A stretch of 64,000 nt of DNA from Clusia tigrina (lineage: Eukaryota > Arthropoda > Insecta > Diptera > Clusiidae): contig OV050030.1 of the NCBI GenBank assembly GCA_920105625.2, positions 100,442,152 to 100,506,151 on the forward strand. The letters are read 5' to 3'. The notes under the pieces were generated by a model, which had not been told where the DNA came from, made no database searches, and worked only from the letters and a program-made list of their open reading frames with translations. The translations under genes and the position numbers were made by a program. Below are positions 9,410-24,062 of the stretch, piece after piece; positions within the stretch are counted from its first letter, which is position 1, and each line of letters opens with the position of its first letter.

Positions 9410-12400
9410 AGTCTCGTGTGAGTTCATTCCAGTGGTCCTCTACTTTTGCAGTTACTAAATCAATATCAGCCCGGCAGCCTGGTGAGTCCATTCAAACATA
9501 TCATTGGAAAATACCACAAACTCTAGAACTAGCAGATCCTTTGTTTTACAAACCACAACATATTGATCTGTTAATCAGTACCGAAATATTTTTCGATTTG
9601 TTGCTCGAAACCCGAATTTCCTTGGGAGAAGGTATGCCGTGTCTCACCAATACAGCTTTTCGCTGGATAGTTGGTGGAACTTTTAACGCGGGAGCAAGAT
9701 CTTTATTGCCCACCTGCAATCTCGCTACTAGTTCTTCAAACATTGACTCCATTGTGGCCAAGTTTTGGGAAGTTGAGGAGTACGCTAATTCTCCAGCAAA
9801 ATATTCACCGGAAGAAGAAGAATGCGAACGTCACTTTATGGAAAACGTGCGCATAGATCAAAACAACAGAATTGAAGTTCGTTTGCCATTCAAGAAGTCG
9901 CCCGAAATATTAGGAGACTCATTTGAAATGGCTCGTAGACGTTTTCTGTCACTCGAAAGACGATTGGAACGTGATGCAACTCTAAAATCAATGTACGTCG
10001 AGTTATTGGACGAATATTTATCGCTTGGACACATGTCGCCCTACACTAAGTCGTTGAGTGGCCCGAATTATTTCATTCCACATCATTCTGTTCTTCGGCC
10101 ACAAAGTACTACAACAAAAATAAGAGTCGTCTTTGATGCGTCGGCTCAAACTTCGTCGAATCATTCGTTGAATGATGTACTCATGGTAGGCCCTACGAAT
10201 TCAGCAGGACCTTATCACAACGCTCTTTTCGTTTCGCTTAAATAAATTTCCTCTCACCGCTGACATAGCCAAAATGTATCGCCAATTTCGCGTCGATGAG
10301 CGTGATGTTAAGTATCAGCTCATATTGTGGAGAAGCAACAAAGAAGAAGAATTAAAAGTGTTTCAGCTGAACACTGTCACATATGGCTTATCGTCGGCTC
10401 CATTTCTAGCAATCCGTAGTTTAATTTTCATTGCAGAAAAATATGGTAGCTCTTATCCGTTTGGCTCGCAAGTTCTTCGTGATGACCTCTATGTCGATGA
10501 CGTTCTTACTGGATCGAACGACGTGGAAACGTTGCTAAAAAATAAACACGAACTTGTGAAAATACTGGAACTACATGGTCTGGAGTTAGCAAAATGGAAC
10601 AGCAACTATGTCAACATCAGCAACACGCAAGATGACGAAATTCAATTTAAAATGGCTGAGGATGACGTCACCAAAACATTAGGTATGTCTTGGAAACCAA
10701 AAATTGATATGTTTTGTTTTCGATTCCAGTTGCCCAAGGTTGTCGCCCCCACGAAGAGACCCATTTTGTCAGTCGTTGCAAAAATTTACGACTTACTTGT
10801 ACTTTTGAGTCCAGTTGTTGTACGGGCCAAAATTCTAGTCCAGGAAATGTGGATCCAAAATTGTAACTGGGATGATATCATCAGCAATCCCCTTAAATCA
10901 CTTTGGCTACAAATTCAAGAAGACCTCGAAAATATGGACAAAATTGAGGTACCTCGATATGTGCTTACTACCCTAGCACACCGAGGAGAAATTCATGGTT
11001 TCGCAGACGCCTCTCAACGAGCATACGGTTGTTGTATTTACTATCGCGTTTGCTTTGATGGTGTTTACAAAACTTCTCTTTTGATCGCCAAATCCAAGGT
11101 TGCTCCTATCAAGGCCCAATCACTTCCTCGCCTCGAATTATGTGCCGCTGTTTTGTTAAGCCAAACATGGCACAAAATCAAACCAAAAATTGAAAAATTC
11201 GTTTCATCAATCTATTTTTGGACAGACTCGAAAATAGTCCTACAACGGCTCAAACTACATTCATCAACTTTACAATGTTTCGTCGCTAATCGAGTCTCAG
11301 AACTACAAGAAAACACTAGAGGTATTTTTTGGAGACATGTTCCTTCGAAAAGCAACCCAGCGGATATCGTTTCCCGGGGTTGCAGTGCCCAGGATTTGCC
11401 CCATACAATTTGGTTCAGAGGTCCAACTTTTCTTCAGGAACACAATTCAAATTGGCCACCTACTGAAGAAGACACATCCACTAGCCCATTAGAACGCAGA
11501 AAGGCAGCTGTTTTTAAATACTCTGACGTCACATCAAGCATCATAGAAGGCGTTATCAATAAGCATTCATCATATATTAAAATTATTCGAATTATTGCTT
11601 ATATTTTCCGTTTATTCAACAGATGCCCAGTAAACCGTTCATTAAAGGCCCAGGATCTTGTTCATCTTCAACCTATCGGACTAGACCACACTTTTTTCGA
11701 ATCGTGGCTCACATTCAGCGATATTCCTTTGCAGATGACTTGAATGCAATGGCTAAAGGAAGAATTGTTCATCCATCGCTGCAGAAATTATCCCCATTTC
11801 TCCATGAAACCAATGTTGGCAGCGGCTTCGTAAACTTAATTCGAGTTGGTGGACGATTATCAAACGCTCCAATTCCGTACGACGCACGGTTTCCAGTTTT
11901 GTTGCCCAAAAACCATCGGTTCGTAAAATTATATATTGAACAGTTGCATCGAAGTCATTTGCATGCAGGTCCAAAGGTTTTACTGGGCATCTTGCGTCAG
12001 AAAGTCTGGATAATCAACGCTAGAGACGTGGTTAGAAAAGTTGTTCGTGACTGCGTTCACTGCTTTCGTTATAAACCGAAATTGCTAGAGCAAATAATGG
12101 GTAATTTGCCAGCTGACCGCTTCAGAGCTCAACGTCCGTTCATAATTACCGGCGTGGATTTTTGTGGCTAACGTCTTATCGTATTCGAGGTAAAGTTCCA
12201 TACAAAACTTATATTGCCGTTTTTGTTTGTTTTAGTTCAAAGGCAACGCATCTGGAACTGGTGTCAGACTTGTCCACCAACAACTTCATTTTGTGCCTCA
12301 AACGTTTCGTTGGTCGCAGAGGAATACCACAGAAGCTTTATTGCGATAACGCAACTAATTTTGTTGGAGCTCACAATAAGCTACACGAGTTGAAGCAGTT

Positions 12401-13052
12401 GTTTTTTAGTGAAAACATAGCTCACGAAATACGAACATATTCATCACGAACCGGATTTGAATTTTGTTTTATACCCCCTCGTGCTCCACACTTCGGTGGC
12501 CTATGGGAGGCTGCCGTGAAATCTGTAAAAACGCTCCTCGTAAAAAATGTTGCCCAAGCCTACCTCACTTTTGAAGAATTGCAGACCCTTATCATCGAAG
12601 TCGAAGCAATTTTGAATTCACGCCCAATTTGCCCTCTGTCAGATGACCCTAATGATGGCGAAGCGCTCACACCAGGCCATTTGCTCATTGGCTCATCACT
12701 AGTCGCTTTACCAGATCAAACCTTTGATGCTACCAAACAAACGTCGCTCAACCGTTGGCAACGTTTTTTTTTTTTAAAGCAACAGTTTTGGCATTTGTGG
12801 TCCCGTGATTACATTTCATCGCTGCAACAACGCTCAAAATGGTACTACATACAACCTAACATCACGGAAGGGCAACTAGTCGTAATTCATGAGGACAACA
12901 CTCCCCCGCAACAATGGTTATTGGCTCGAGTAACCAAAACTATCGCCGGCTCTCATGGACGAGTTCGAGTGGTTGAGTTAAAATCAAAATCTGGCTCATT
13001 TCGTCGTCCAATACAAAAGGTGGCTCCCTTACCCTCTTCAAATGATGGTTGA
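9410..13052 (+). pseudogene. BEL/Pao pol: protease end, RT, RNase H, integrase (frameshifted)
   Basis: The order is A17-type peptidase tail (9418-9800), reverse transcriptase (from KIRVVFDAS at about 10117), catalytic YVDD at about 10491-10502, and RNase H (FADAS, LPRLELCAA, WTDSK at 11000-11240). The integrase zinc domain (H..H..C..C, about 11945-12065) and core follow, with D (GVDFCG), D (YCDNATNF, about 12338) and E (GLWEAAVKS, about 12505), then a DUF5641-like C-terminus. Frameshifts at about 9409, 10195, 11735 and 12168 break the frame, so the element cannot now make a full polyprotein. Catalytic residues of RT and integrase remain. Confidence 0.9.
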
Positions 13053-13063
13053 ACCAAGAGCTT

Positions 13064-13077
13064 CAACGGGGGGAGCA
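13064..13077 (+). other. BEL polypurine tract
   Basis: A purine-rich run ending in GGGGGGAGCA lies directly before the 3' LTR, the usual plus-strand priming site. Confidence 0.7.
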
Positions 13078-13549
13078 TGTTGGATAAGATCGCTCCATAC
13101 ATATTTATTATTATACATTTTAAATTATTTAATGTTAATTTGTATTTCCTTTATTCCGGGCCACCCTAATAGTGTTTGTATATTTTGTTTAAGAAATAAC
13201 AACATACGTATATACATACGGTTATTAGTTCTTTCGTTTGACCAGTATGTATGTGTGTTGTTGTTGCTCTTGGTCTCATCTTCGATGAGAAGAATGACAA
13301 CAACAACAGCAGCACAATTGCAAGAATTTACTTAAAATAGCTCATTCAGCCACTGCTTTGTTATTGTTATTCCCTTTTGCAGTCGCTGCTTAAAGTAAAT
13401 GCTTTCCGTTTTTGTTTTGCATTTGGTGGTCTGGTGACAGATTTCTTTGTATAGTAAAAATCAGTTGAAAATAAGAGAGGCGTACGAAAAGTTTAATTTT
13501 CTAGAGCGCTAGTTTGGGCCACAAAATAAATAAAGGTTTCTGCGCAACA
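13078..13549 (+). repeat. BEL/Pao 3' LTR
   Basis: 472 bases, partner of 6920-7384. It is followed by the AATAA duplication at 13550-13554, after which the Polinton sequence resumes exactly where it was left. Confidence 0.95.
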
Positions 13550-16366
13550 AATAATAAAGCTTAATTAATCTACTACAGTTAATTTTATAATGCCCCTAAG
13601 CGTATGTATTTACTCTATCTTCTTTAATATATCGCTTATCATCATCATTACTTAATATTTTATATATATTTTATATTCAGTTTCGATAAAACACATTTCT
13701 TCACACCTTTTAATTTGTTTATTTCATTACCGTCTAAAATATTAATACAATACATTTTTGAGCGTAGCCCAATGAATTCTTTCATTATTCGACCATTATT
13801 TTCATCTTTTATCATTCCTAAAGTTTTTTTTTATTTTTTAAAGGTAAATTGAATCTATTATCACTAGGATATTGTGATGCATCAAAGTTTAGATCAATAT
13901 CATTACGAATATCTTCATAAAAATCATCTGTTTTTATAGAATATATACATGAATCTGTAGACATATAGTTCAACTGTAATTTTTCATTAAATTTAGGTTT
14001 CATTTTTAATTTTGATAATTCTAAAACAGTAAATCCCAAGTATATTGGTTTATTATAAGCGACTTGCTCATGAGAAAGTTCTATTGCTATCTGTAAAATG
14101 CTTTAAACTATGAAAATTAGGAATGCCTTCCCTTGTTCTCAACATTTTCTATTATTTTTCCATAAACTGCATTATTTTATAATTTAAGAAATTTTTTTCA
14201 AATTAATTTTTCGCAAGTGTTCTATGAAAAGTACTCAGATCAATATAATCCTATAAATTTTCGCAAGCTTTAAACCATTAATAATGCACTCTTGATTGCG
14301 GTAATGCATAGTATAATTTCGTTTATTATTTAAATCTACTCGTATAATCAATTTTTTAGTTTTGGATTTATTATGTGTTTTTTTACTCTCAGCACAGAAG
14401 GGTAAGTCATTGTGTATATCATGAATTTTTCCAGAATAATCTAAATCAACTTCTAAAATATAACCAAAGTCTGTAAGAATATCAAAATTTGCTATCTCCT
14501 CAACCCATTCAAATTCACCATAAGGTAAATATGCAGACATTGCCCAACTATATAAGTTATTTGCATCTAAGTACATCAAGTATTCTGAAGCTTTACTTTA
14601 ATCATATTCAGGAAGATATTTATTAGTAGCCTTTGAATGTCGTTTAGAACATTGAACAATACCACCTCTAATCCCACTTTTAATGAAATTATACATATTA
14701 ATATCTTTAAATAATTCTGTTTTCTTCAATATTGCATTCCAGGATAAACTTGGTATACATAGATAGTGAGCAGGATCTAATTCATAAATATTTTTACATA
14801 TTTTTCTAAAGTTTTCAAAAACATCTGCTAAAAGTATAACATCTGTTTTTAAATATAATAAGGTAAAGTTTTGCATTTGAAAGTATTCCAAACTTTTTCA
14901 GCATGATCATAATCATCAGTAAAACACTCTACATTATTTAATGTGGAGAAAAATTTCTCACGTGAAGGTAAATTGATATCGTTAAGTCGATCTACTGAAT
15001 CTACATATTCATAGGGGAAACACCTTTTCTTTTCAAAAGATTGAACTTGTCAATGTTTGTATTCAATGAGTGTAAAATGTGAAAATCATCAGCATCAAGA
15101 TTTTGGCTAATATATCTGAAGATGAGTTCATAAATCTTTATGAGTCTACAAATCGTAATTCAAAGAATTCTTTATCACTACGATGAATATCTTTCGAAAG
15201 TGATATATATGATTCCTTATTCAGAGGAATTATTTTAATGTGTCCTTTAAATGATTCGAGTTGTTTAACAAACAGATGACAGTCATAGCCAGAAAAATTA
15301 TGGAAAAAATTGGTATAAATTTCAGTGTCTTAAAATTTAAGTTACAAATAGAGTGTGCAGGTCCACGATATTGACCTGTAAGATGACAATGATCAGCAAC
15401 CTTGTGTTGATCAAATATTTGCATACAAAGATGACAAAATGAGTTTGTTTTATGTTTCTCTTCTAAAGTTAGAGACTTCATTGGTACTATTCTATTTAAA
15501 TATCTTACGTATACTGGCTTAGTATCAGTAATTAAATTTTCTATGAATGCCTTAGCAGAATCTTCTCCTGAATAAGTTACAAATTTGTTTAAGCTATTAT
15601 TGAAACCGCACTTTATGTAATAACTAAATGCTATAGGCTATGAATTTTAGTGCTGCAAATATTTCCAGAATCATTTATCTGTACATTCTCTAAAATACAC
15701 TCAAAATCAGCATAAATTACAAATGGTACATCTAACTTAGACCTAAAAGAAGGAAACTTTAAAATATCATCATTATTTTTACCAATCGGCATTGTAGTCA
15801 CTACTTTGCTGTACTCTGCTTTATGTTTTAACATAACACCATTATTTCTAGTGTACTGCAAGCAAAAGTTGCAAAATAGTAGAACTTTTGTATTTAATGT
15901 CAATTGTGATTTAATAAATCTGTAAATAGTAATTTTATAAGTAATAGAAAATAATGTTTTTTTTCTTTTTTACCTTGATGTATATATTTTTAATCCATAC
16001 AAGATGTGAATTCTCACCGCTTTGTAGAAACAATAAATTAATATAGACATCTCTCTCCAAATTTGTGGTATGATAGGGACCTACAATTTGATCGCCTTTC
16101 TCAGAACATCCAAAAATATTAATGCTGATAATATTATTTTCCTCAAATATCTGATTTGGTCTAATGGCATTGGAAATGACAAGTTTTTAAAGTTTAATAT
16201 CATACTTCCAACATAAATCACATCATTCTTAATATCCACTGCATATTGTGGACATCTATTACTATGTTGCACATTTTTTATTGCAGATAGTATAGCCCAT
16301 TTAAAGCAATATTCATCATTACATTAATACAAGTATGTTTCATTGCTATATTATGAGGTAATTTAA

Positions 16367-16379
16367 TATAAGCAGAACC
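16367..16379. repeat. 13-bp target site duplication of the LINE in polB (left arm)
   Basis: TATAAGCAGAACC is found here and at 18496-18508 on the other side of the LINE. Because the LINE tail is a (TA)n tract, the first bases of the second copy are ambiguous. Confidence 0.75.
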
Positions 16380-16709
16380 AGAAGAAGGGAAAAAATTCTG
16401 TGAAAGCAAGGCCGATGGGTGGCAAACTATCACAAGAAGTAGACGAATGGCAACACGAAGTCAAACACAGGAAAATTCAACAGCAGAGAATCCCGTGGGC
16501 GACAGCGATAAGTCACGAGCAACAATGCAAGGAAAACATAGGACAAAGGAGACAAAACCAAAGTCCGAAGCCGTCCTTATCAAACCAGCAGAGGGTTTCA
16601 AATATGCGGATGTCCTGAAAAGCATCCGCTGCAATGTCAAACTAAAGAATGCACAGGTAGACCATATCCCGAACTCAAATAGATGCGCGATGGGCAAAAA
16701 ATTAACATC

Positions 16710-17330
16710 TAAATGAAAGGGCTACAAGAAAACATGCGCAGAAGCAGAGTGGCTGACGCATTACTGGACCAAATTAGTATCGAGCAGAAAGCAGACATTG
16801 TTGTAATCAGTGAGCAAAATAGGGAATAGGGAGTAAGCGGAACATGGCTTGCAGATTCGAGCGGAATGGCGGCCATATGGTTACCTGTAGACAGCAATTT
16901 TAGCATAACCGTAGATGGAAAAGGCGATGGCTTCGTTTGGGCCCATGATCGATACTTCACTTTGATAAGCTGCTACTTGACTCCGAGTGACTGCGCAGAA
17001 GTATTCCAGAAAAAGATCGATGACATCGAAGATAAAGCACAGGAGTTTGGAGGAGCACTAATCATCGCTGGCGATTTTAACTCCAAAGCAGTCAAATGGG
17101 GAATGCAAACAACCAATTCAATTGGCCGGCGGGTACTGGACATGGTCGCGAGACTGGGACTGGTCATCGTAAATACAGGGACCAGTGCCACTTTTGGAAG
17201 ACCAGGCTGCGTGGGTACAATTCCAGATATTGCACTAGCCTCTGAAAGCATTGCTCACAGAGTAAGTACATGGAAAGTCTAAGAAGACTATAATGGAAGC
17301 GAACACCAATACATTACGTTTTCCATTAAA
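16710..17330 (+). pseudogene. LINE endonuclease domain (left arm)
   Basis: An apurinic-like endonuclease of the R1 type: a start MKGLQENMRRSRVADALLDQ, VVISEQ, then AGDFNSKAVKWG (metal-binding block) and a late GCVGTIPDIALAS block. One stop at about 16828 and another at 17280 break it. The main open piece is 16866-17282 (138 codons). It would have nicked the target DNA. Confidence 0.75.
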
Positions 17331-18338
17331 AAAGTGCCAAGCAATCATGACGACAACATAAGTGGACGAGGAACTCGCAAGTGGAATGTGTCAATTTAAA
17401 TTCGTAAGTGCCAATTGCTGAGCTGCAGGCAAACATTCCATTAGACATCCACGCTAGCGATGCTAATAGCAAGGTGAAGCAAACCATGCAGTGTATAGAG
17501 AGAGCCTGTACCAAAGCGATGCCGAAAATAAAACCAAATAAACACAAGAAGGCCGTTTACTGGTGGATAGAGGAAAAAGCTCAACTCAACTACTATTATT
17601 CACGAGAAAGCACATTCCAATAGAAATCGACTTGAGAGTTTGCTCCTAGACCATCAGGACACAAAAGGTGATAAAGTACCTGGGAATTCAGCTTGACTTC
17701 AAGTTCACCTACTGGGCGCAAATGCAAAATGCGGCGGCGAAGGCAGCACGGGTAACGGCTTCTCTCAGCAGACTAATGGCAAACATTGGAGGACCGACAT
17801 CCAGCAAGAGGGAAATTCTTTTGATGACAACGCACTCCATTCTGCTGTATGGTAGCGAATTGTGGGCTTACAGGCTGAAGGTGCACGCCCGAAGGAAAGT
17901 TTTATCCTCCGTGCAACGAACCGGGTTCGAGTAGCTTCAGCGTACCGTACTGTATCGGAGCCGGCAATTCTGGTAATTAGCTGCTTAATCCCAATCGATC
18001 TCTTGGTCCTCGAACGCAAACACCACCGAAAACATTGTGGAGGTTATGCTAAGCAGCAAAGAAAACTGGGACCACGTCGGTAAATATGTGGAAAATGTGC
18101 TCCGACGGAAAAAGAGGGACCTGGACGCAGGAATAATGTTGAGAGTCCAATAGGGACGAAGTGAGAATCTCCACCTTGATGGAAGTATAAAAAGGGATCC
18201 ATGGTGGGGAGATGTTCTCAGCGAGGGAGGGGGATGTTTTAGTGAGTGCAATTCTCACATAACAAATCTGTGACGACAGTTTTGATGATGCGGCAGGTAT
18301 TTTTACCCTCTCTACCAAAAAAAAAAATAAATAAATAA

Positions 18339-18501
<163 letters not shown>

Positions 18502-19190
18502 CAGAACCTTTTAATGGTTTATATTGATTAATATTAATCTGTAATTCAATTATTTTCATTAGATTCCATCCACTATCCTTCTCTTGAAACTCCTCCATTT
18601 TTGTAATTAAGTTGGAACAATGTACAGCATATTCAAGTTCTTCAAGATTTCGTTTGAAAAGATTTCACATCGATAGTTGCTGTTTCATATGCACAATAAC
18701 TGTTGTCACCAATATTTTTTGGTTTGAACCTTATATATTCACAAAACGGTTCAAAATTATATTTATATGACCGATTTTTTTCTAGTTGCTTATTTAATAA
18801 TTCTAATATTATATCTTTTGCATTTTTAGAGAAAGTATTTGGTATGATAATTTTTTTATGTCAGTTTTTAAATACATAACGTTCAATGCAATTATTATAT
18901 AACCCTTTTACTAAATTCAAATCATCTTTTAATTGTGAAGAACTCTTTTTTTATGTTAATTGGTTCTCAAGTGATGATACCATGATTTCATTGATATCTT
19001 AAGCTTGCATGTTTCACAATATTTTTAACTGCAAGTTCTTTCTCATTAATATCATTATTTATAGATTTGTTTAAATTTATAGATAGTTGACTGATCGCAA
19101 CTTCTGTAGAATTATTATTTTCATTCTTACTATCCATATTCTCGCATTTATGTTGTTGCTGTGTGATTATATGCAGCTTTTTATTTTGTG

Positions 19191-19830
19191 CTGCAAATCT
19201 GCAGATATACACAGAGAATGTGAAGGAATGGTTTGATAAATGGTGCTTGAAAATTAATGAAGATAAGACTGTACAAATAATTTTTACAACTAAAACAAAA
19301 TTTAACCCAATACCTATTAAAATAAACAATAAAAATATAAAAATAGGGTCTACTACTAAATACCTTGGTATACACATGGACTCCAAGTTAAATTGGCACT
19401 ACCACATCAAACAAAAAACGAAACGAATAAAAGAAAAATTTAAGCAACTATATTGGTTAATGGATAAGCAATCTAAACTCACAATTAGCAACAAGTTGCT
19501 GTTAGACAAGTGTGGTATAAAGCCAATTTGGACGTACGCACTCCAAGTATGGGGAACGGCAAAGCGTTCACACATAGCAAAACTTCAACGACAGCAATCT
19601 AGAATATTAAGTGTGATCATAAAGTCGGGTTGGTACACAACAAATGAAGATTGAAGATGACAAGAATTGACGAAGAGATAAAAAAAATATCCACAAAACA
19701 CTACGATACATTGCATGGGCATAATAACGAAGAAATAAACGAGATGCTACATCTAGAAGAAACCATCATGCGCGGTTTAAAGAGAATTCGACCAAACGAC
19801 CTAATGAACTAATAAATCCAGCCTACACAT
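19191..19830 (+). mobile_element. Jockey LINE 3' portion
   Basis: Reverse transcriptase thumb and C-terminus, open from 19163 to 19654 (KYLGIHMDSKLNWHYHIKQ, KPIWTYALQVWGTAKR), then out of frame to RGLKRIRPNDLMN, the usual Jockey end, at about 19770-19812. It overlaps in content with 5812-6183 but continues further. It marks the inner edge of the left Polinton arm. Confidence 0.8.
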
Positions 19831-20020
19831 ATTAGTAGTAATATTATATATGTAAATTTAAATAATTATTATAAACATAGTTTTTATTATAATTGATCAT
19901 AAATTGTTATAATATAATCATAGTGAACTATTATAATTAATGTAAATAATTTTTGTTGTATCACTTCTTGGCACTGGCCAAAATGTGATTTTTTATATTA
20001 ATTTCCAAACAAATTGTCAA

Positions 20021-21655
<1,635 letters not shown>

Positions 21656-22096
21656 ATGTTTTGGATTCAGACATTAAATCAAAGCGATAAATTTTGTATT
21701 TATCAGGGTGCATGGTCACATTTTAATATTGCACAAATTGTTGTAGTAGACAATTTGTTAGAAGTGTTTGTCACACCAGAAGATGGATATAAGTGTCTAT
21801 TAGTATCTATACGATGAGGTGAAGCACATCCATATACGGTACCCCTTGAATAAACATTTTCAACACAACAATATGTTCGATTTGAAGTGAAGGGCGGGAC
21901 AATAACCAATATAGGTATCTCTTATAGTTGTGGTGGCAGAACAAAAAACACCAAAAAATTTCCAATATCATGTCCATTTAGCGATATAGACGATTCATTT
22001 ACTGGAAAGTATTATAACCATCATAGCATTGATGAAGATTTAAATATTTTAAAACTCTTTGAAGAGAATAGTTTGCACCCCACTGCAAGAATATAA
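21656..22096 (+). pseudogene. Unassigned protein remnant with two in-frame stops
   Basis: A single frame runs 147 codons from an ATG at 21656 to a stop at 22094. It is broken only by a TGA at about 21818 (context SIR*GEAHPY, probably a former Trp codon) and a TAA at 21851 (context PLE*TFSTQQ, probably a former Gln codon). The composition looks like protein: hydrophobic beta-type stretches (AQIVVVDNLLEVFV; YVRFEVKGGTITNIGISY) and an acidic C-terminal region (FSDIDDSFTGKYY). I do not recognise the family. It lies between the Polinton arms and may be a Polinton accessory gene or cargo. Confidence 0.5.
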
Positions 22097-22248
22097 AAAG
22101 CAACAGCAACAAAACAATACAAACAGCCGCATCACCATATTCAACTTTTTGAAACTAAAATTTTGTATCATTCATACAAAATCAATATAAATAAAAATAA
22201 CACCCAAACAAATTTTTTTAAATTTTATTTATTATTGTAAAATATTTA
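22097..22248. other. Non-coding AT-rich spacer
   Basis: No gene is seen. A CAGCCGCATCACCATA string at about 22123-22138 also occurs near 1478-1493 in the leader of the host-like exon. This may be coincidence. Confidence 0.4.
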
Positions 22249-22467
22249 TTATTCTAGGGAATATTTCCCAATTTCACAGAAGAAGACAATCGTCTTTATC
22301 GCCTTCTCTAAATTTATTCCAGCTTTTTCTCTGGGATTCAACCGTAACTGCAGTAGTCTGGTCTGGAGTAGTTCCTCCATCTCTGGGGCATCCCAGCATG
22401 CTTTCGCAAATCTGGAAGCGAATAGGACCGCTTCATCGTATATTTTCCAATATTGTACAGCTTTCAT
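22249..22467 (-). CDS. Small helical ORF, unassigned
   Basis: 72 codons with a clean ATG. The predicted text is helical and charged, with a run of Leu/Arg (MEELLQTRLLQLRLNPREK). No family was recognised. It is on the same strand as the ORF pair at 22848-23230 and could belong to the same cargo block between the Polinton arms. It could also be chance. Confidence 0.35.
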   Translation of the reverse strand: MKAVQYWKIYDEAVLFASRFAKACWDAPEMEELLQTRLLQLRLNPREKAGINLEKAIKTIVFFCEIGKYSLE

Positions 22468-22847
22468 GTTGATAGTTTTCTATTTTGTGTTTATTCTAGA
22501 TGAATTACTCATATTTATATGCAAAAATCATAGAGCCATATATGCGATAAGAAGTAAATCATTAGCTAGAAAAAATAATTCATACCACATACAACCATAT
22601 TTGCGATAACATATAAATATTAACATAAACTATTATGTTCAAATTTGCTAATCTTCCCGGATATATAAAATATAGATATAATAAACATTTTTCAACATGT
22701 CTCATTCTGAAAGAAATTCCATATACAAGTAATATTGTTCATTTTCTGCTAGAGTAGAATAAATAAAATAATTTTAATATTGCTAATTAGATAGGTATAC
22801 ACACAATAAATTATTTTAATTTTTATAATTTATTTTTTCAATATATT

Positions 22848-23063
22848 TTAATTGTAATTTGAAAATATAGAATTTTCCTCCTCTGGACTTAAGAACTCCG
22901 TGATTGGATCTTCTTCTAAGTTCAACCAATATTTTCCTTGCTGCATACGTTTTACGTTATATATAGTGTTAAGAGGGTTATTAATGTAATTTATCGAATT
23001 CTCACTAAGTGAATTAAATCGTTCAGGTAGAAGAAATGCGATATCTTCTAAATCTGTCATCAT
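22848..23063 (-). CDS. Small acidic ORF, second of an overlapping pair
   Basis: 70-71 codons (two adjacent ATGs). Its start overlaps the stop of the ORF above it in a GGATGATGACAG context. It contains an ITEFLSPEEENSIF acidic end and YNVKRMQQGKYW in the middle. The family is unknown. The tight stop/start overlap resembles compact viral or transposon gene arrangements. Confidence 0.4.
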   Translation of the reverse strand: MMTDLEDIAFLLPERFNSLSENSINYINNPLNTIYNVKRMQQGKYWLNLEEDPITEFLSPEEENSIFSNYN

Positions 23064-23230
23064 CCGTCGGACATATTACGTCGAATTGTACTATCCATTA
23101 CTATATTCTTGATTCCCGAAGATGTTTTGATGTTTTTACCCAAGAATTCTTCTTTCGCAAATTTAAAAATATTGTTAGTAGAAGTAATGTTTTGTTTTTT
23201 CTGCAAGAAAGTATTGTTGGTAGGGGCCAT
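23060..23230 (-). CDS. Small basic ORF, first of an overlapping pair
   Basis: 56 codons from an ATG at 23230 (MAPTNNTFLQKKQN...). The longer upstream extension to 23308 starts in AT-rich sequence and is less likely. It is rich in Asn, Lys and Thr with no recognised domain, and its stop overlaps the start of the next ORF by a few bases. Confidence 0.4.
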   Translation of the reverse strand: MAPTNNTFLQKKQNITSTNNIFKFAKEEFLGKNIKTSSGIKNIVMDSTIRRNMSDG

Positions 23231-23660
23231 TTTTGTTTTTTCTGAAAGGATATATAAATAAAATTCAAATATAATTAAAAGTATAAAATGGTTGTATTTG
23301 TGTTTCAAGACATATGACTAGAAAGTAGTAAACTCTCCAAAATTCTGAAGTGGAGTGATGAATTTTATAATATATCCAAGTCTTTTATATTAAAATTTGT
23401 TCCAGTAACTTGGAAAACCAGAAATTTTCGGTTTTAGTTAGAATATATTAGGAAAAAAAATAACTTGTATTAACCAGAAATTTATGGTGTAAATACAGAA
23501 TTATGTTATCAATGTTTTAATATGTATGTAGAATAGGTCCAATGAATTTATTTATTAAATAAAATTATTGAATTATTTTATTAGTATGCCTTATTCTTAT
23601 ATAAGAGAGACATGTATATCAGATTTATTTTAGTAACGTGTTTATGAGAGTGCAATTAAT
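23064..23660. other. AT-rich spacer beyond the small ORF pair
   Basis: Apart from the small ORF at its left edge (to 23230), no gene or repeat family is seen up to the zinc-finger/coiled-coil ORF at 23661. Confidence 0.4.
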
Positions 23661-24062
23661 ATGAAGAAATTTTTTGTTAATTTTGTGGATTCAAAATGGA
23701 ATTTGAAGAGGCATGTTCTACGTAAACATAACCAAGTGAATATTCATTCTAAAAAACCAAAAAATCATATCGAAAAAGAACATAAGAATCAACAATTATA
23801 TGAAATAATTAAACAACAGAAAGCATTAATAAAGCAACAAGAACAGCAATTAATTGAAGCACAAAATAAAAAGCTGCATATAATCACCCAGCAACAACAT
23901 AAATGCGAGAATATGGATAGTAAGATTGAAAATAATAATTATACAGAAGTTGCGATCAGTCAACTATCTATAAATTAAAATAAATCTATAAATAATGATA
24001 TTAATGAGAAAGAACTTGCAGTTAAAAATATTGTGAAACATGCAAGCTTAAGATATCAATGA
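23661..24062 (+). pseudogene. Polinton-associated zinc-finger remnant with coiled coil
   Basis: The opening resembles the second half of a C2H2 finger (FVDSKWNLKRHVLRKH), with the leading cysteines absent. It is followed by a Lys/Gln-rich coiled coil (LYEIIKQQKALIKQQ and following, about 23805-23870) and an Asn-rich region. A stop at 23976 is followed in frame by a few more codons that read on to about 24060 (...VKHASLRYQ). The left arm begins within this ORF, so only its 3' part was duplicated (18988-19190). The role is unknown, possibly DNA binding. Confidence 0.5.
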
